In this document: positions 49,154-58,624 of the stretch, piece by piece
Position numbering within the stretch: the stretch's first letter is position 1
Layout of the letters: each line of letters starts with the position of its first letter
NCBI RefSeq assembly: GCF_002705925.1
Contig: NZ_NKRE01000001.1
Coordinates: forward strand, 1,298,824 to 1,362,823
Source: Mycobacterium ostraviense
Lineage (GTDB): Bacteria; Actinomycetota; Actinomycetes; Mycobacteriales; Mycobacteriaceae
DNA: 64,000 nt
Direction: 5' to 3'
Made by a program: the position numbers and the translations under genes
The notes under the pieces: model-generated
Told to the model about the DNA's origin: nothing
Database searches by the model: none
Seen by the model: only the letters and a program-made list of their open reading frames with translations

Positions 49154-50536
49154 TCAGGCCACGAGCCCGGCGGCTTCCTCCAATTGCGTCAACGCGGGCT
49201 CGATCGCGTCGGCGAGGTCGTCGATATCGTCGGCGACCTCCGGGGTGGTGACGAAACCGAAATCGATGGACCCGCGGTAGCTGAAGCAGGTGACGTTCAG
49301 GCCCACCTCCATGGTCAGGGGGCCGATCGGTATCAGGCTTTCCACCACCGCGCCGGCCAGATAGATCGGGCAGTCGGGCCCGGGGACGTTGGAAATGACG
49401 AGGTTTATCGGGGCGACGCGGCCGCCGAGACGGCTGGCGGTGTATGCGCGAACGGCCAGGGCCAGCAGGCCCGGCGGTGTCGTATCCGTCAGGCCCATGG
49501 CCTGGTGGGCCGTGAGCGCCTTGGCCATCTCCTTGGCGCCCCGGGAATTGCGGTAGATGGTGTTCAGTCGCTCCGCGACATCGGCGACGTCGGAGGCCAG
49601 GCTCATCGTCGTCGACGCGATCTGGTTGGCGGACTGCGAGTCGTCGCGGTGGGTCGAGATCGGAATCTGGGCGATCAGCGGCCGCTCGGGCAGCTCCCCA
49701 CGCTCCTCGAGGTAGCCCCGGAGGGCACCCGAAACCATCGCCATCACAACGTCATTCAGCTTCACGCCGAAGGTCTGCTTGACGGCCTTCACCCGCTCCA
49801 GCGGCACCCGGGTGAAAGCGACCCGCCGCTCGGGCGTGAGGTCGGCGTTGAACCGGGTGGTCGGGGCCTGGAAGAAATGCGGCGGTTTGTTGGCCAGTCG
49901 CCGCACGGCCAGCTGCTGAACCAGCGTCTGCTGCAGGATCCGCGCCAACCGGTAGGGGGTCGCGACGGTGACGTTGAACATGGCGCCCAGCGCACGCCGC
50001 TCGAAACGCGGCATGCCGGCGCCCGACGACTCCTGGACCCCGACGGCCGGTGGCCGCGGTTCCGGCGTGACGTCCAGCATGATCTCACTCAGGCCGACGC
50101 CTGACACCCCGTCGATGAGGGCGTGATGGATTTTGGTCAGGGTCGCGGCACGACCGCCCTCGAGACCCTCGATGAACCACATTTCCCACAGGGGTCTGCT
50201 GCGCTCCAGCGGATAGGACATCAGGCGGCCGACAAGCTCCTCCAACTCGCGGCGTCCGCCTGGCGAGGGCACCGCGACGCGCCGGATGTGATAGTCGATG
50301 TCGAGCTTGGTGTCCTCGACCCACCATGGCCGGTCCAGGCCAAAGGGCGCGCCGGCGACCCGGCACCGCAGCAACGGCAGCTCCGGAAGTCGGGCAGCCA
50401 TGAGGTCTTTGACCACATCGAAACTGAAGTTGGGCGCCTCGGCGGGATTACAGATCGCCAGACCGCCGATGTGCATTGGGCAGGTATGGGTCTCGGCGAA
50501 CCAGAACGCCGCGTCCAGAGCGGACAACCGCCTCAC
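49154..50536 (-). CDS. Wax ester synthase / diacylglycerol acyltransferase (WS/DGAT)
   Basis: I chose GTG 50536 ([17 protein letters not shown]), giving 460 aa, in line with mycobacterial Tgs proteins. The catalytic HHxxxDG is [23 protein letters not shown] and the C-terminal domain motif [18 protein letters not shown] are present. It makes triacylglycerol or wax esters from acyl-CoA. It starts 40 bp after the fadD stop and 26 bp before the cNMP gene; FadD probably supplies acyl-CoA. Confidence 0.93.
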   Translation of the reverse strand: MRRLSALDAAFWFAETHTCPMHIGGLAICNPAEAPNFSFDVVKDLMAARLPELPLLRCRVAGAPFGLDRPWWVEDTKLDIDYHIRRVAVPSPGGRRELEELVGRLMSYPLERSRPLWEMWFIEGLEGGRAATLTKIHHALIDGVSGVGLSEIMLDVTPEPRPPAVGVQESSGAGMPRFERRALGAMFNVTVATPYRLARILQQTLVQQLAVRRLANKPPHFFQAPTTRFNADLTPERRVAFTRVPLERVKAVKQTFGVKLNDVVMAMVSGALRGYLEERGELPERPLIAQIPISTHRDDSQSANQIASTTMSLASDVADVAERLNTIYRNSRGAKEMAKALTAHQAMGLTDTTPPGLLALAVRAYTASRLGGRVAPINLVISNVPGPDCPIYLAGAVVESLIPIGPLTMEVGLNVTCFSYRGSIDFGFVTTPEVADDIDDLADAIEPALTQLEEAAGLVA

Positions 50537-50576
50537 GACGACAGCGTAGAGCGTCGCGGGCAACCTCGAAACACCC

Positions 50577-52193
50577 CTATCCGCCGAGAGTGGTGTCACC
50601 GGGGTCGGGCTCGGGTTTGTCGCGGCCCAAGAGTTCGAGCGCCAGTGACTTCAGCGCGCGGTAGTCGACCTTGCCAAGCACGGTGCGCGGCACCTGGTCG
50701 ACCATGAGCACCACCTTGGGCGCCTTGAACCCGGCGATGAGCTTGCGGCTGTGGTCTTGCAGCTGCTCCAGGCTCAAGGTCGCACCGGCGCGCAACTGCA
50801 CCAGCGCGGTGACCTGTTCGCCCCACCGTTCGTGCGGGGTACCGACCACACCGGCGTCGAAGACGTCGGGGTGTCGCAGCAGCACGCCTTCGACCTCCTC
50901 GGGGTGGATCTTCTCGCCGCCGGAGTTGATGGTGACCGCGCCGCGCCCCAGCAGCGAGATGGTGCCGTCCGGCTCGCGACGGGCGAGATCGCCGGGCAGC
51001 ACCCAGCGTTTGCCGTCGATGTGTTTGAAGGCGGTCGCCGTCTTGTCCGGGTCGTTGAAGTAGCCGAGCGGAATGGCGCCGCTGCGCGCCAGCATGCCGA
51101 CCTGGCCGACCGGGCAGGGCCGCAGTTGCTCGTCGACCACCATCACGTCGGGGTCCGCGTCGAATATCGGTGTGGTCCTGGGCTTTCCGTCGTCGAAGCG
51201 GTTCAGCGTGACGCCGGACTCCGAAGCGCCCAGGGTGTCCCTGATGATGCGGTTGGGCAGCGCCTCGCGCAGCTGCGCGCGTACGCCCGCCGACAGCGGC
51301 GCCGCCCCGTTGGCCACCGCCAGCACCCTTCCCACATCCCATCGGTCCGGTTCGGCCAGCAGTGCTTCGGCAAGTGGGCGGGCGGTGGCGTCGCCCAGGA
51401 CGGCGATCGCGGTGACCTTGGCTGCCGACGCCAAGTCGAGCGTGTTGGCCGGGTCGAAGCTGCGCCGGGTGGTCACCACGAACGTACCACCGGCGACGTG
51501 GCAGTTGCCCAGGATCCACTGGGTGCCGCCGTGCATCAGGGGTCCGACGGTGAGCACCCGCACCGGAAACTCGTTGGCGGCCGCCTCCGCGCCGAGCTGC
51601 TCGACGCTGTCCAGCGGGGCATTCCAGCGCTGGGCGTTCAGCGCGCCGCGGATCAGGTCTTCCTGGCGCCACACCACACCCTTGGGCAGACCGGTGGTGC
51701 CGCCGGTGTACAGGATGTAGAGGTCGTCGCCGCTGCGGCCGGTGATGCGGCGCCGCGGTGACGCGCTATCCAACGCCGCGTCGTAGTCCTGCCCGAGCAC
51801 CAGCAACTGCCCCAGGTGCGGCAGCGCCGGCCGGATCTCATTGACCAGATCGACGTATTCGGGGGCGACGATCGCCAGCACGGATCCGGAGTTTCCGTAG
51901 ATGTGCATCAGCTCGTGCTCCCGATAGCGGTAGTTGACGTTGATCGGGACCGCGCGCGCCTTGAACGCCCCGTAGAACGCGTCCACCCACTCGATGCAGT
52001 TCATCGCGTGCACCGCGATACGGTCACCGGGCCGGATGCCCGCGGACACCAGGTGGTTGGCCAACCGCATTGTGCGCTCGTCGATTTCGCCGTAGGAGTA
52101 CTCGCGGTCCTCCGTGATGACAGCTGGCCGGTCGGGGACCGAGTCGGCCATCTGCTCGATGATGTCGGCAAGATTCCAGGGCCGCGACCTCAT
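50577..52193 (-). CDS. Fatty-acyl-CoA/AMP ligase (FadD)
   Basis: The 538-aa protein (ATG 52193) has AMP-binding P-loop [14 protein letters not shown], the A5 region [19 protein letters not shown], the A7-8 region [19 protein letters not shown] and the final A10-type [14 protein letters not shown]. It activates a fatty acid as acyl-adenylate, then acyl-CoA. First gene of a likely operon with WS/DGAT and cNMP-binding genes. Which FadD number applies is not determined. Confidence 0.93.
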   Translation of the reverse strand: MRSRPWNLADIIEQMADSVPDRPAVITEDREYSYGEIDERTMRLANHLVSAGIRPGDRIAVHAMNCIEWVDAFYGAFKARAVPINVNYRYREHELMHIYGNSGSVLAIVAPEYVDLVNEIRPALPHLGQLLVLGQDYDAALDSASPRRRITGRSGDDLYILYTGGTTGLPKGVVWRQEDLIRGALNAQRWNAPLDSVEQLGAEAAANEFPVRVLTVGPLMHGGTQWILGNCHVAGGTFVVTTRRSFDPANTLDLASAAKVTAIAVLGDATARPLAEALLAEPDRWDVGRVLAVANGAAPLSAGVRAQLREALPNRIIRDTLGASESGVTLNRFDDGKPRTTPIFDADPDVMVVDEQLRPCPVGQVGMLARSGAIPLGYFNDPDKTATAFKHIDGKRWVLPGDLARREPDGTISLLGRGAVTINSGGEKIHPEEVEGVLLRHPDVFDAGVVGTPHERWGEQVTALVQLRAGATLSLEQLQDHSRKLIAGFKAPKVVLMVDQVPRTVLGKVDYRALKSLALELLGRDKPEPDPGDTTLGG

Positions 52194-52298
52194 GGCACAA
52201 AGGTAACGCCGGGCCGGACGCGACCGGGCCGGATTTCCCTGGAAAGCTCAGTGTCCATACCGCATTGCGTGGCGTTAACGGGACTTGAAGGAGAAGAC

Positions 52299-53657
52299 AT
52301 GCCCGCCAACAGGATTGTCGTCATCGGGGCCGGGTGTGCGGGTCTTTCTGCCACGTACACGCTGCGCAAGAACGGGATTGGCGTGGTCACCTTCGAGGCG
52401 AGCGATGTGGTGGGCGGGCGTTGCCGGACCGTCGTCGAGGACGGGTACGAATTTGTGGCCGGCGCGGGCAGCACCGAACCGCAATGGGCCACCACCTTCC
52501 AATACCTGGCGGAACTCGGTCTGTTGGACCGGATATATTCCATCCAAAAGCAGCGTTACGGGTTTGTCCGCAATGGCAAAGTGCGCACGTTGTTCGTCGG
52601 AGGCAATTTCCGGGAAACCATCAAGACGCTGCCCGAGAACGTCAAGTTTTTCTTTACCGGGATTCCCTGGAAAACGTATCCCCAGACCGTGAGTGCGTTC
52701 CTCGCGCTGCGCCGCTACATGAAATTGGTGGACACCACAAATCAACACCTCGGCGCCTTGGCCGAGATCTCCAATACCAGCGCCGAAGATTTCGTGTTGG
52801 CGCACGGCGGGCGGGAGGCCCTGGAATGGGTGTTTCACCCGTTCTTGTCGACCATGATCCTGGCGCGCCCGAAGGATATTTCGGTCGTCCATCCGATCCT
52901 GCTCTTCTCCCTGATGAAAGGGATGCGATCGATGGAGGGCGGCCTGGGAAGCATCACCGCCGGGTTGTACGAGCGGGTGCGCGATTGTGTCCGTCTCAAT
53001 ACTCCGGTGACCAAGGTGGTTATCGAGGACAACCGGGTGCTGGGCGTGGAAACGAAGGACGGCTTTGTCGAGGCCGAGCGGGTGGTCTGTGCCGTCGACG
53101 CCGTGGTCGCACGGCAGTTGATCCCCGATCTTCCCGAGCCGATGCACAGGGCCCTTGCCACGTGTAAATACAGCTCCACTTACTCCTATCAGTTCGGTCT
53201 GGACAAACCGCTCGTCGAGCAGAAAGACACGCCCTTCTACGTCGTCATGATCCCCGCCGGCGAGCAGACGGTCCTGGATTTTGCCTCCCTCGGCAGCAAC
53301 TCGAGAGATAAGCCGGTGGTCATTGTGCCCACTCGTGGCTGGGAGGATGAAAAGCTCGCCGGATTGAGCGCGGCGCAACGCCGCCGGCTGGTGATCTCCG
53401 AGATGCAGAAAATATGCCCCACCTTCCCCGACGAGCCGAAAATCACTAAGGTGTTCCGCTGGGATCGCGCCATCAACCTGCAATCGCCCGGGCAGTTCGT
53501 GGCAATTCAGGACCTGCTCGACAATCACCTGCACGATGTCAACGGTTTGTACCTGGCGGGCGAGTACCTGTTTCCCATCGCGTGCACCGAGGGCGCGCTA
53601 GCGACCGGGAAGAAGGCGGCCGAGACGATCATTGACGATCTCGCGGGCGCACGCTAG
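52299..53657 (+). CDS. FAD-dependent amine oxidase / protoporphyrinogen oxidase-like
   Basis: The 452-aa protein starts at ATG 52299 after AAGGAG. The FAD motif VVIGAGCAGLSATYTLRKNG and the GGRC loop (VVGGRCRTVVEDGYEFVAGA) place it in the amine oxidase/protoporphyrinogen oxidase/phytoene desaturase superfamily. The C-terminal FAD motif is LYLAGEYLFPIACTEGALAT. It is divergent from fadD. The substrate is unknown. Third-position base use looks more relaxed than in neighbours (many A/T-ending codons), which hints at a different history. Confidence 0.9.
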   Translation: MPANRIVVIGAGCAGLSATYTLRKNGIGVVTFEASDVVGGRCRTVVEDGYEFVAGAGSTEPQWATTFQYLAELGLLDRIYSIQKQRYGFVRNGKVRTLFVGGNFRETIKTLPENVKFFFTGIPWKTYPQTVSAFLALRRYMKLVDTTNQHLGALAEISNTSAEDFVLAHGGREALEWVFHPFLSTMILARPKDISVVHPILLFSLMKGMRSMEGGLGSITAGLYERVRDCVRLNTPVTKVVIEDNRVLGVETKDGFVEAERVVCAVDAVVARQLIPDLPEPMHRALATCKYSSTYSYQFGLDKPLVEQKDTPFYVVMIPAGEQTVLDFASLGSNSRDKPVVIVPTRGWEDEKLAGLSAAQRRRLVISEMQKICPTFPDEPKITKVFRWDRAINLQSPGQFVAIQDLLDNHLHDVNGLYLAGEYLFPIACTEGALATGKKAAETIIDDLAGAR

Positions 53658-53704
53658 CGCGAGGCGGCGCAGGGTGTGGCGGCGGCGCAGCGTCGAACGT
53701 GCAA

Positions 53705-53738
53705 CTGCTGCGAGATTTCCCACGAAAATTCGCAGCAG
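53705..53738. terminator. Hairpin between amine oxidase-like and SDR genes
   Basis: Arms CTGCTGCGA (53705-53713) and TCGCAGCAG (53730-53738) are perfect complements, with inner TTT/AAA pairing possible. It lies 48 bp after the upstream stop and 88 bp before the next start. It could end the upstream transcript or regulate the next gene; there is no T-run. Confidence 0.4.
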
Positions 53739-53825
53739 GCTCACGCTCGGCGGAATTACCTGCCGAAGCCACCGCAGCCTGCCGCGTTGTGCCAAGGTTG
53801 TCTCGATGGAAAGGAGACATTCTCA

Positions 53826-54656
53826 ATGTCCACATGGCTTATCACCGGCTGTTCGAGCGGGCTCGGGCGTGCGCTCGCCGAAGTCGCTATCGGCACCGGC
53901 CACAACGTCGTCGTCACCGCACGTGACGTCACCACGGTCGCCGAGCTGGCCGAGGCAACGCCCGACCGGGTGCTGACCGTGGCTCTCGACGTCACCAAAC
54001 CCGACCAGGTCACCTCCGCGGTGCACGCGGCCGAAAAGCGGTTCGGCGGCGTCGACGTGCTGGTCAACAACGCCGGCTACGGATACCGCTCCGCGGTCGA
54101 AGAGGGCGACGACGCCGACATCCGCGCCCTGTTCGAGACGCATTTCTTCGGCAGCGTCGCGATGATCAAGGCCGTACTACCAGGCATGCGGGCTGCCCGC
54201 TCCGGCTCGATCGTGAACATCTCCTCGATCACCGTTCAGCTGACCCCGGTGGCCTCCGGCTACTACTCCGCGGCGAAGGCCGCCATCGAGGGCATGAGCG
54301 GGGCGCTGCGCGGTGAGCTTGCGCCCCTTGGCATTTCGGTAATCGTCGTCGAACCCGGGGCATTTCGCACCGACTTTGCCGGCCGCTCGCTGACCCAGTC
54401 GGCCACAGTTATCGACGACTACGCCGCCACCGCCGGGCAACGCCGCATCGAAAACGACACCATGCACGGCAACCAACAGGGCGACCCCGCCAAGGCCGCG
54501 GCGGCGGTCATCACGGCCGTCGAGTCGCCCAAGCCGCCAGGGTTCTTGCTGCTCGGGCCCGACGCGCTGATGGCCTATCGCTACATCGCCGACACCCGTG
54601 CCAACGAGATCGCCGAGTGGGAAGAGCTCACCGCCGGTACCAATCTCGACTCCTGA
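53826..54656 (+). CDS. Short-chain dehydrogenase/reductase
   Basis: The 276-aa classical SDR starts MSTWLITGCSSGLGRALAEV, with the DVT motif (ALDVTKPDQVTSAV), NNAGYGYRS and active-site Tyr-Lys in SGYYSAAKAAIEGMSGAL. The C-terminal region RTDFAGRSL resembles retinol dehydrogenase-like oxidoreductases. ATG 53826 follows AAAGGAGA. Substrate unknown. Convergent with the cyclase gene, 7 bp apart. Confidence 0.92.
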   Translation: MSTWLITGCSSGLGRALAEVAIGTGHNVVVTARDVTTVAELAEATPDRVLTVALDVTKPDQVTSAVHAAEKRFGGVDVLVNNAGYGYRSAVEEGDDADIRALFETHFFGSVAMIKAVLPGMRAARSGSIVNISSITVQLTPVASGYYSAAKAAIEGMSGALRGELAPLGISVIVVEPGAFRTDFAGRSLTQSATVIDDYAATAGQRRIENDTMHGNQQGDPAKAAAAVITAVESPKPPGFLLLGPDALMAYRYIADTRANEIAEWEELTAGTNLDS

Positions 54657-54663
54657 AAGACGA

Positions 54664-55788
54664 TCACTCCGATGTGGCCCGCCGCACGGCATACAGCCGA
54701 ACCTCGCCGTGAACCCCCCTGAGATGGCGGGCGCCGACGAACGACCACTGGAGGCCCGGCGCGTCGCCCATCGCCTCGCGTGCGGCCTCGGTCACCCACA
54801 CCGCGCCCGAAGGCGCCGCGTGGGTGACCCGGCTGGCCAGGTTCACCGGGTTGCCGTACCAGTCTCCGGAACGGCTGATGGCGCGTCCGAACGCGAATCC
54901 CACCCGCAGCCGCAGGATTTTCTCGGCGGCCGCCGCCTCGACCAGGTCCAGCACCGTGGTCAGCAGTTGCGGCGGTTCGGCGCAGACCAGCATCACCGCG
55001 TCGCCGATCGTCTTGACGAACTGCACCGGACTCGTCGTGACATCGTGAGCCAGATCGCTGAGCCGAAAGGCGATCAATCCCAGGTCGTCCGGCGGCAGCT
55101 GCTCCCCCAGCCGCGTGAACCCGACGAGATCGGCAAAGGCAACGGCCACATCCCGCGCACCCGGCAAGGTGCCGGCGGCGCGCTCGGCCACGTTGATCGC
55201 CTCGGTCTCGAACGAATGTCGCAGCACCAGCCGCAACAAATCGTCGACCATCGGGCCAAGCAGCGGCTCGGCCTGTTGCGCCAGGTGTTCGAAGGCCTTC
55301 GCCAGATCGAGCTCGGTGGCGCCCGGCCGTAGCGATGCCTGCAGGGCCGCCCGGCGCAGCGCCACCGCCGGGCCGGTGAGGCCCTCGACCAGAAGTCTCA
55401 CGACCAATCCGACCCGTGCCGGATCCAAGCCCAGGTCGACCAGCCGCGCGGCGTTGAGCACCGCCTCCGCGTCGGCGCGTGACCGCAGCGGCGAATCGGG
55501 GTCGTAAACCCGAACCAGCCCCGCCGCGCGGTGCAGCCGTTGCAGCAGTTCGAGGCTGACGCCACTGGACTCCGAAATCTCGCGGGCCGACACCGTGGTT
55601 CCGTCGTCGCCGATCGCGCGATTGGCGGGCAAGAGCATCGGAATGAACGCGTCGCGGATCTGGTCGACGTCGAACCCACGATCGAGCAGCCAGCTGATGA
55701 GCTCGGCACGCTCCTGACGCGCCCGGCCGTCGAGGTGATCGAGCAACCCCAACGACTCGACGTCGTCGTTGTCCGGCTCTACTGACAC
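54664..55788 (-). CDS. Class III adenylyl cyclase with autoinhibitory N-domain (Rv1264-like)
   Basis: This 374-aa protein (GTG 55788 chosen; TTG 55806 possible) aligns from memory along its length with mycobacterial Rv1264/Rv2212. The N-terminal ~200 residues form the helical regulatory domain (GDDGTTVSAREISESSGVSL; HLRRGATELDLAKAFEHLAQ-like). The cyclase domain has metal-binding Asp220 (VAFADLVGFT) and the second metal Asp263 with substrate-selecting Lys259 (VKTIGDAVML), and transition-state NPVNLASR. All catalytic residues are present, so cAMP synthesis is expected. Rv1264 is pH-controlled; the same is inference here. Confidence 0.93.
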   Translation of the reverse strand: MSVEPDNDDVESLGLLDHLDGRARQERAELISWLLDRGFDVDQIRDAFIPMLLPANRAIGDDGTTVSAREISESSGVSLELLQRLHRAAGLVRVYDPDSPLRSRADAEAVLNAARLVDLGLDPARVGLVVRLLVEGLTGPAVALRRAALQASLRPGATELDLAKAFEHLAQQAEPLLGPMVDDLLRLVLRHSFETEAINVAERAAGTLPGARDVAVAFADLVGFTRLGEQLPPDDLGLIAFRLSDLAHDVTTSPVQFVKTIGDAVMLVCAEPPQLLTTVLDLVEAAAAEKILRLRVGFAFGRAISRSGDWYGNPVNLASRVTHAAPSGAVWVTEAAREAMGDAPGLQWSFVGARHLRGVHGEVRLYAVRRATSE

Positions 55789-55905
55789 CGCGTCAACGTA
55801 CAACAACCTAGGGCCTTCCGACCCTCGTTATGCCCCACCACAGACCCCTAGCATCGGCTCATTCGGGAGACCCACAACGCGTTTCCCCGAGTCGAGGATC
55901 CGACC

Positions 55906-58539
55906 ATGACCACTACGCAAACCGAAAAAGCCTCACCCATCGACGCACCCGCGGTCGGCGAGGACCGCAAACGCGAGGTCGACGCGATAGTCGACGCGGC
56001 AGCGCAGGCGGCCCGGGCGTTCCGCACCCTCGATCAGCAGCAGGTCGATGCGATCGTCGAGGCGATGGTGCGCGCCGGAGTGCGTGCAGCGGGCGAACTG
56101 GCGGGTGTGGCGATCGAGGAGACCGGGTTCGGCGTCTTCGAGGACAAGGTGGTCAAGAACTACGTGGCCACCGAGTTCCTCCACGACTATCTGCGCGACA
56201 AAAAATCGGTGGGAGTCATCGACGAGGACGTCGAACACAACATCGCCTACGTCGCCGAGCCGATCGGAGTGGTGCTGGCCATCACCCCGGTGACCAACCC
56301 GACCTCGACGGTGCTGTTCAAGGCGATCGTGGCCGCAAAGACCCGCAACGCCATCCTGTTCCGGCCATCGCCCTATGCGGTGCGCTCCTGTGAACGCAGC
56401 CTCGAAGTCCTGCGCACGGCCGCCGAAGCGGCCGGGATGCCGCCCGGGGCGCTGCAGGTCATTCCCGACGCGGCCCACGAGGTCACGCACTATCTGTTCA
56501 AACATCCCCAGGTCGATTTCATCTGGGTGACCGGCGGCCCGAAGATCGTCGCGCTGGCGAACGCGGCCGGAAAGCCCGGCCTGTCCGTCGGGCCCGGCAA
56601 CGCGCCCATTTACATCCACAAAACCGCGGACCTCAAGGGCGCCGTCGTCGACATCCTGATCTCGAAAACCTTTGACTCCTCGGTCATTTGCCCGGCCGAG
56701 CAGACCTGCGTCATCGACGACGAGATCTACGACGGGGTGATCGCCGAGTTCGAGCGGATGGGCGCCCAGCTGCTCACCCCCGAGCAGGCGAAGGCGGTGG
56801 CCGAGTTCGCGTTCGGCTGCGGCGACAAGATCTCGCTGGCGGCGGTCGGACAGAAGGCGTCGGAACTGGCCGCACGAGCCGGATTCAGCGTGTCACCGAC
56901 GGTGAAGGTGCTGCTGACGGAGCTGCCGGCCGACCTGGACGAACTCGCCGCGCACCCGTTGGTGCAGGAAAAGCTGATGCCCGTGCTCGGGGTGGTGCGT
57001 GCGCGCAGCGTCGCGCACGCCATCGACGTCGCCGTCCTGGTCACCGAGCACGGGGGGCTGGGCCACACCTCGGCGGTCTACGCCAACGACGAAAAGGTGA
57101 TCGAGGCATACGGTTTGGCGGTTCGCACCGGCCGCATCCTGGTCAACGCGCCCACGTCGGTCGGAGCACTCGGCGGCGTCTACAACAACCTGACGCCCAC
57201 GTTCTCGTTGGGCTGCGGCACCTGGGGCGGGTCGAGCACCACCGAGAACGTCAACTACCGGCAACTGCTCAACATCAAGACCGTGTCGCGCCGCCGCACC
57301 CCGCCGCAGTGGTTCCGGGTCCCGTCCAACACCTACTTCAACGAAGGCGCGTTGGACAACCTGCGCGAGCTGGACTGCGAAACCGTGGTGCTGGTGACCG
57401 ATGCCCTGACCGAGGAGCGCGGCGTGGTCGACACGCTGCGCGGCAAATTACGCACCGATCACGTGCAGGTGTTCGCCGAGGTGACCCCGGAGCCCGACGA
57501 GTCGACCATCCGCCGTGGCGTCGCGCTGCTGGCGCGAGTGCAACCCGATCTGTTGATCGCCGTCGGCGGCGGCTCGGTGCTGGACGCCGGCAAGGCGATC
57601 CGGCTGTTCTACGAACACCCCGAGAAGAGCCTCGACGACCTGACGATGCCGTTCCTCGATCCCCGCAAGCGGGTAGCCGATTATCCGGTGGACCGTCATC
57701 GTGTTCAATTGGTCGCCGTCCCAACGACATCGGGCACCGGATCGGAAGTGTCGCCGGCGGCGGTGTTGACGGTGCGCGGCAAGAAGGAGACGCTGGTCGA
57801 CTACAGCCTGGTGCCCGACCTGGCGATCGTCGACCCGGTGCTGACCTCGTCGATGCCGCCGCAACTGACCGCCGACACCGGCGTCGACGCGCTGACCCAC
57901 GCGCTGGAGGCGGCTGTCTCGATCTTCGCCTCGCCGTACACCGATGCGTTGTGCGCCCAGGCAGCGCGTCTGATCTTCGACGCACTGCCGCAAGCTTACG
58001 AGCATCCCGACGACCTGTCCGCGCGCACCGCCATGTCCAATGCGGCCACCCTTGCCGGGCTTGCGTTTTCGAACGCGTTCGTCGGGACGAACCATGCGCT
58101 CGCCCACGCCGTCGGTGCGAAATTCGGGATCTCGCACGGCCGGGCCAACGGCATTTTTCTTCCCCATGTGCTGCGCTACAACGCAAGCCTGCCAAGCAAA
58201 TTCATGCCGGCACCCGGATATTCGGCCTACGTCGCCCCGGACAAGTACGCACAGCTCGGCCAGCTGATCTTCGGCGGCCACGAGCCCGACGAGTGCCGCC
58301 GCCGGTTGTTCCACGGGGTCGACGATCTGTTGGACCGGCTGAAGATGCCGCGGTCGTTGCGCGAGTTCGGCGTCGACGAAGAGGCTTTTTTGGAGGCGCT
58401 GCCGGCGTTGGCGATGACGGCCTTCGAGGATCTGAGCAACCGCACCAACCCGCGGATGCCATTGGTCAGCGAGATCACCTCATTGCTTCGGCTGGGCTAC
58501 TACGGTGACGGCAGCCTCGGGCAGTCACCCGGAAGCTGA
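55906..58539 (+). CDS. adhE: Bifunctional acetaldehyde-CoA / alcohol dehydrogenase
   Basis: The 877-aa protein has two domains. The N-terminal aldehyde dehydrogenase (to about 450) includes NPTSTVLFKAIVAAKTRNAI and catalytic Cys262 in SSVICPAEQTC. The C-terminal iron alcohol dehydrogenase (about 460-877) has GGGSVLDAGKAIR, ADTGVDALTHALEAAVSIF and GISHGRANGIFLPHV with the Fe-binding Asp/His set. This is full-length AdhE, which converts acetyl-CoA to ethanol via acetaldehyde and consumes two NADH, or runs in reverse. It is an unusual enzyme for a mycobacterium. ATG 55906 follows a GAGGATCC-type leader. Confidence 0.95.
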   Translation: MTTTQTEKASPIDAPAVGEDRKREVDAIVDAAAQAARAFRTLDQQQVDAIVEAMVRAGVRAAGELAGVAIEETGFGVFEDKVVKNYVATEFLHDYLRDKKSVGVIDEDVEHNIAYVAEPIGVVLAITPVTNPTSTVLFKAIVAAKTRNAILFRPSPYAVRSCERSLEVLRTAAEAAGMPPGALQVIPDAAHEVTHYLFKHPQVDFIWVTGGPKIVALANAAGKPGLSVGPGNAPIYIHKTADLKGAVVDILISKTFDSSVICPAEQTCVIDDEIYDGVIAEFERMGAQLLTPEQAKAVAEFAFGCGDKISLAAVGQKASELAARAGFSVSPTVKVLLTELPADLDELAAHPLVQEKLMPVLGVVRARSVAHAIDVAVLVTEHGGLGHTSAVYANDEKVIEAYGLAVRTGRILVNAPTSVGALGGVYNNLTPTFSLGCGTWGGSSTTENVNYRQLLNIKTVSRRRTPPQWFRVPSNTYFNEGALDNLRELDCETVVLVTDALTEERGVVDTLRGKLRTDHVQVFAEVTPEPDESTIRRGVALLARVQPDLLIAVGGGSVLDAGKAIRLFYEHPEKSLDDLTMPFLDPRKRVADYPVDRHRVQLVAVPTTSGTGSEVSPAAVLTVRGKKETLVDYSLVPDLAIVDPVLTSSMPPQLTADTGVDALTHALEAAVSIFASPYTDALCAQAARLIFDALPQAYEHPDDLSARTAMSNAATLAGLAFSNAFVGTNHALAHAVGAKFGISHGRANGIFLPHVLRYNASLPSKFMPAPGYSAYVAPDKYAQLGQLIFGGHEPDECRRRLFHGVDDLLDRLKMPRSLREFGVDEEAFLEALPALAMTAFEDLSNRTNPRMPLVSEITSLLRLGYYGDGSLGQSPGS

Positions 58540-58624
58540 CCGATTGCCGCGATTCCCCGGACGTTTCGACCGGCGTCGAGCATGATGATGCTGGCCAGCA
58601 GTCCTTTCCCGCGGGAGGAGAACC

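Noticed and set aside
52280..52296. GGGACTTGAAGGAG before the amine oxidase-like gene as a DosR half-site
   Set aside because: Only one half matches and it overlaps the ribosome binding site.
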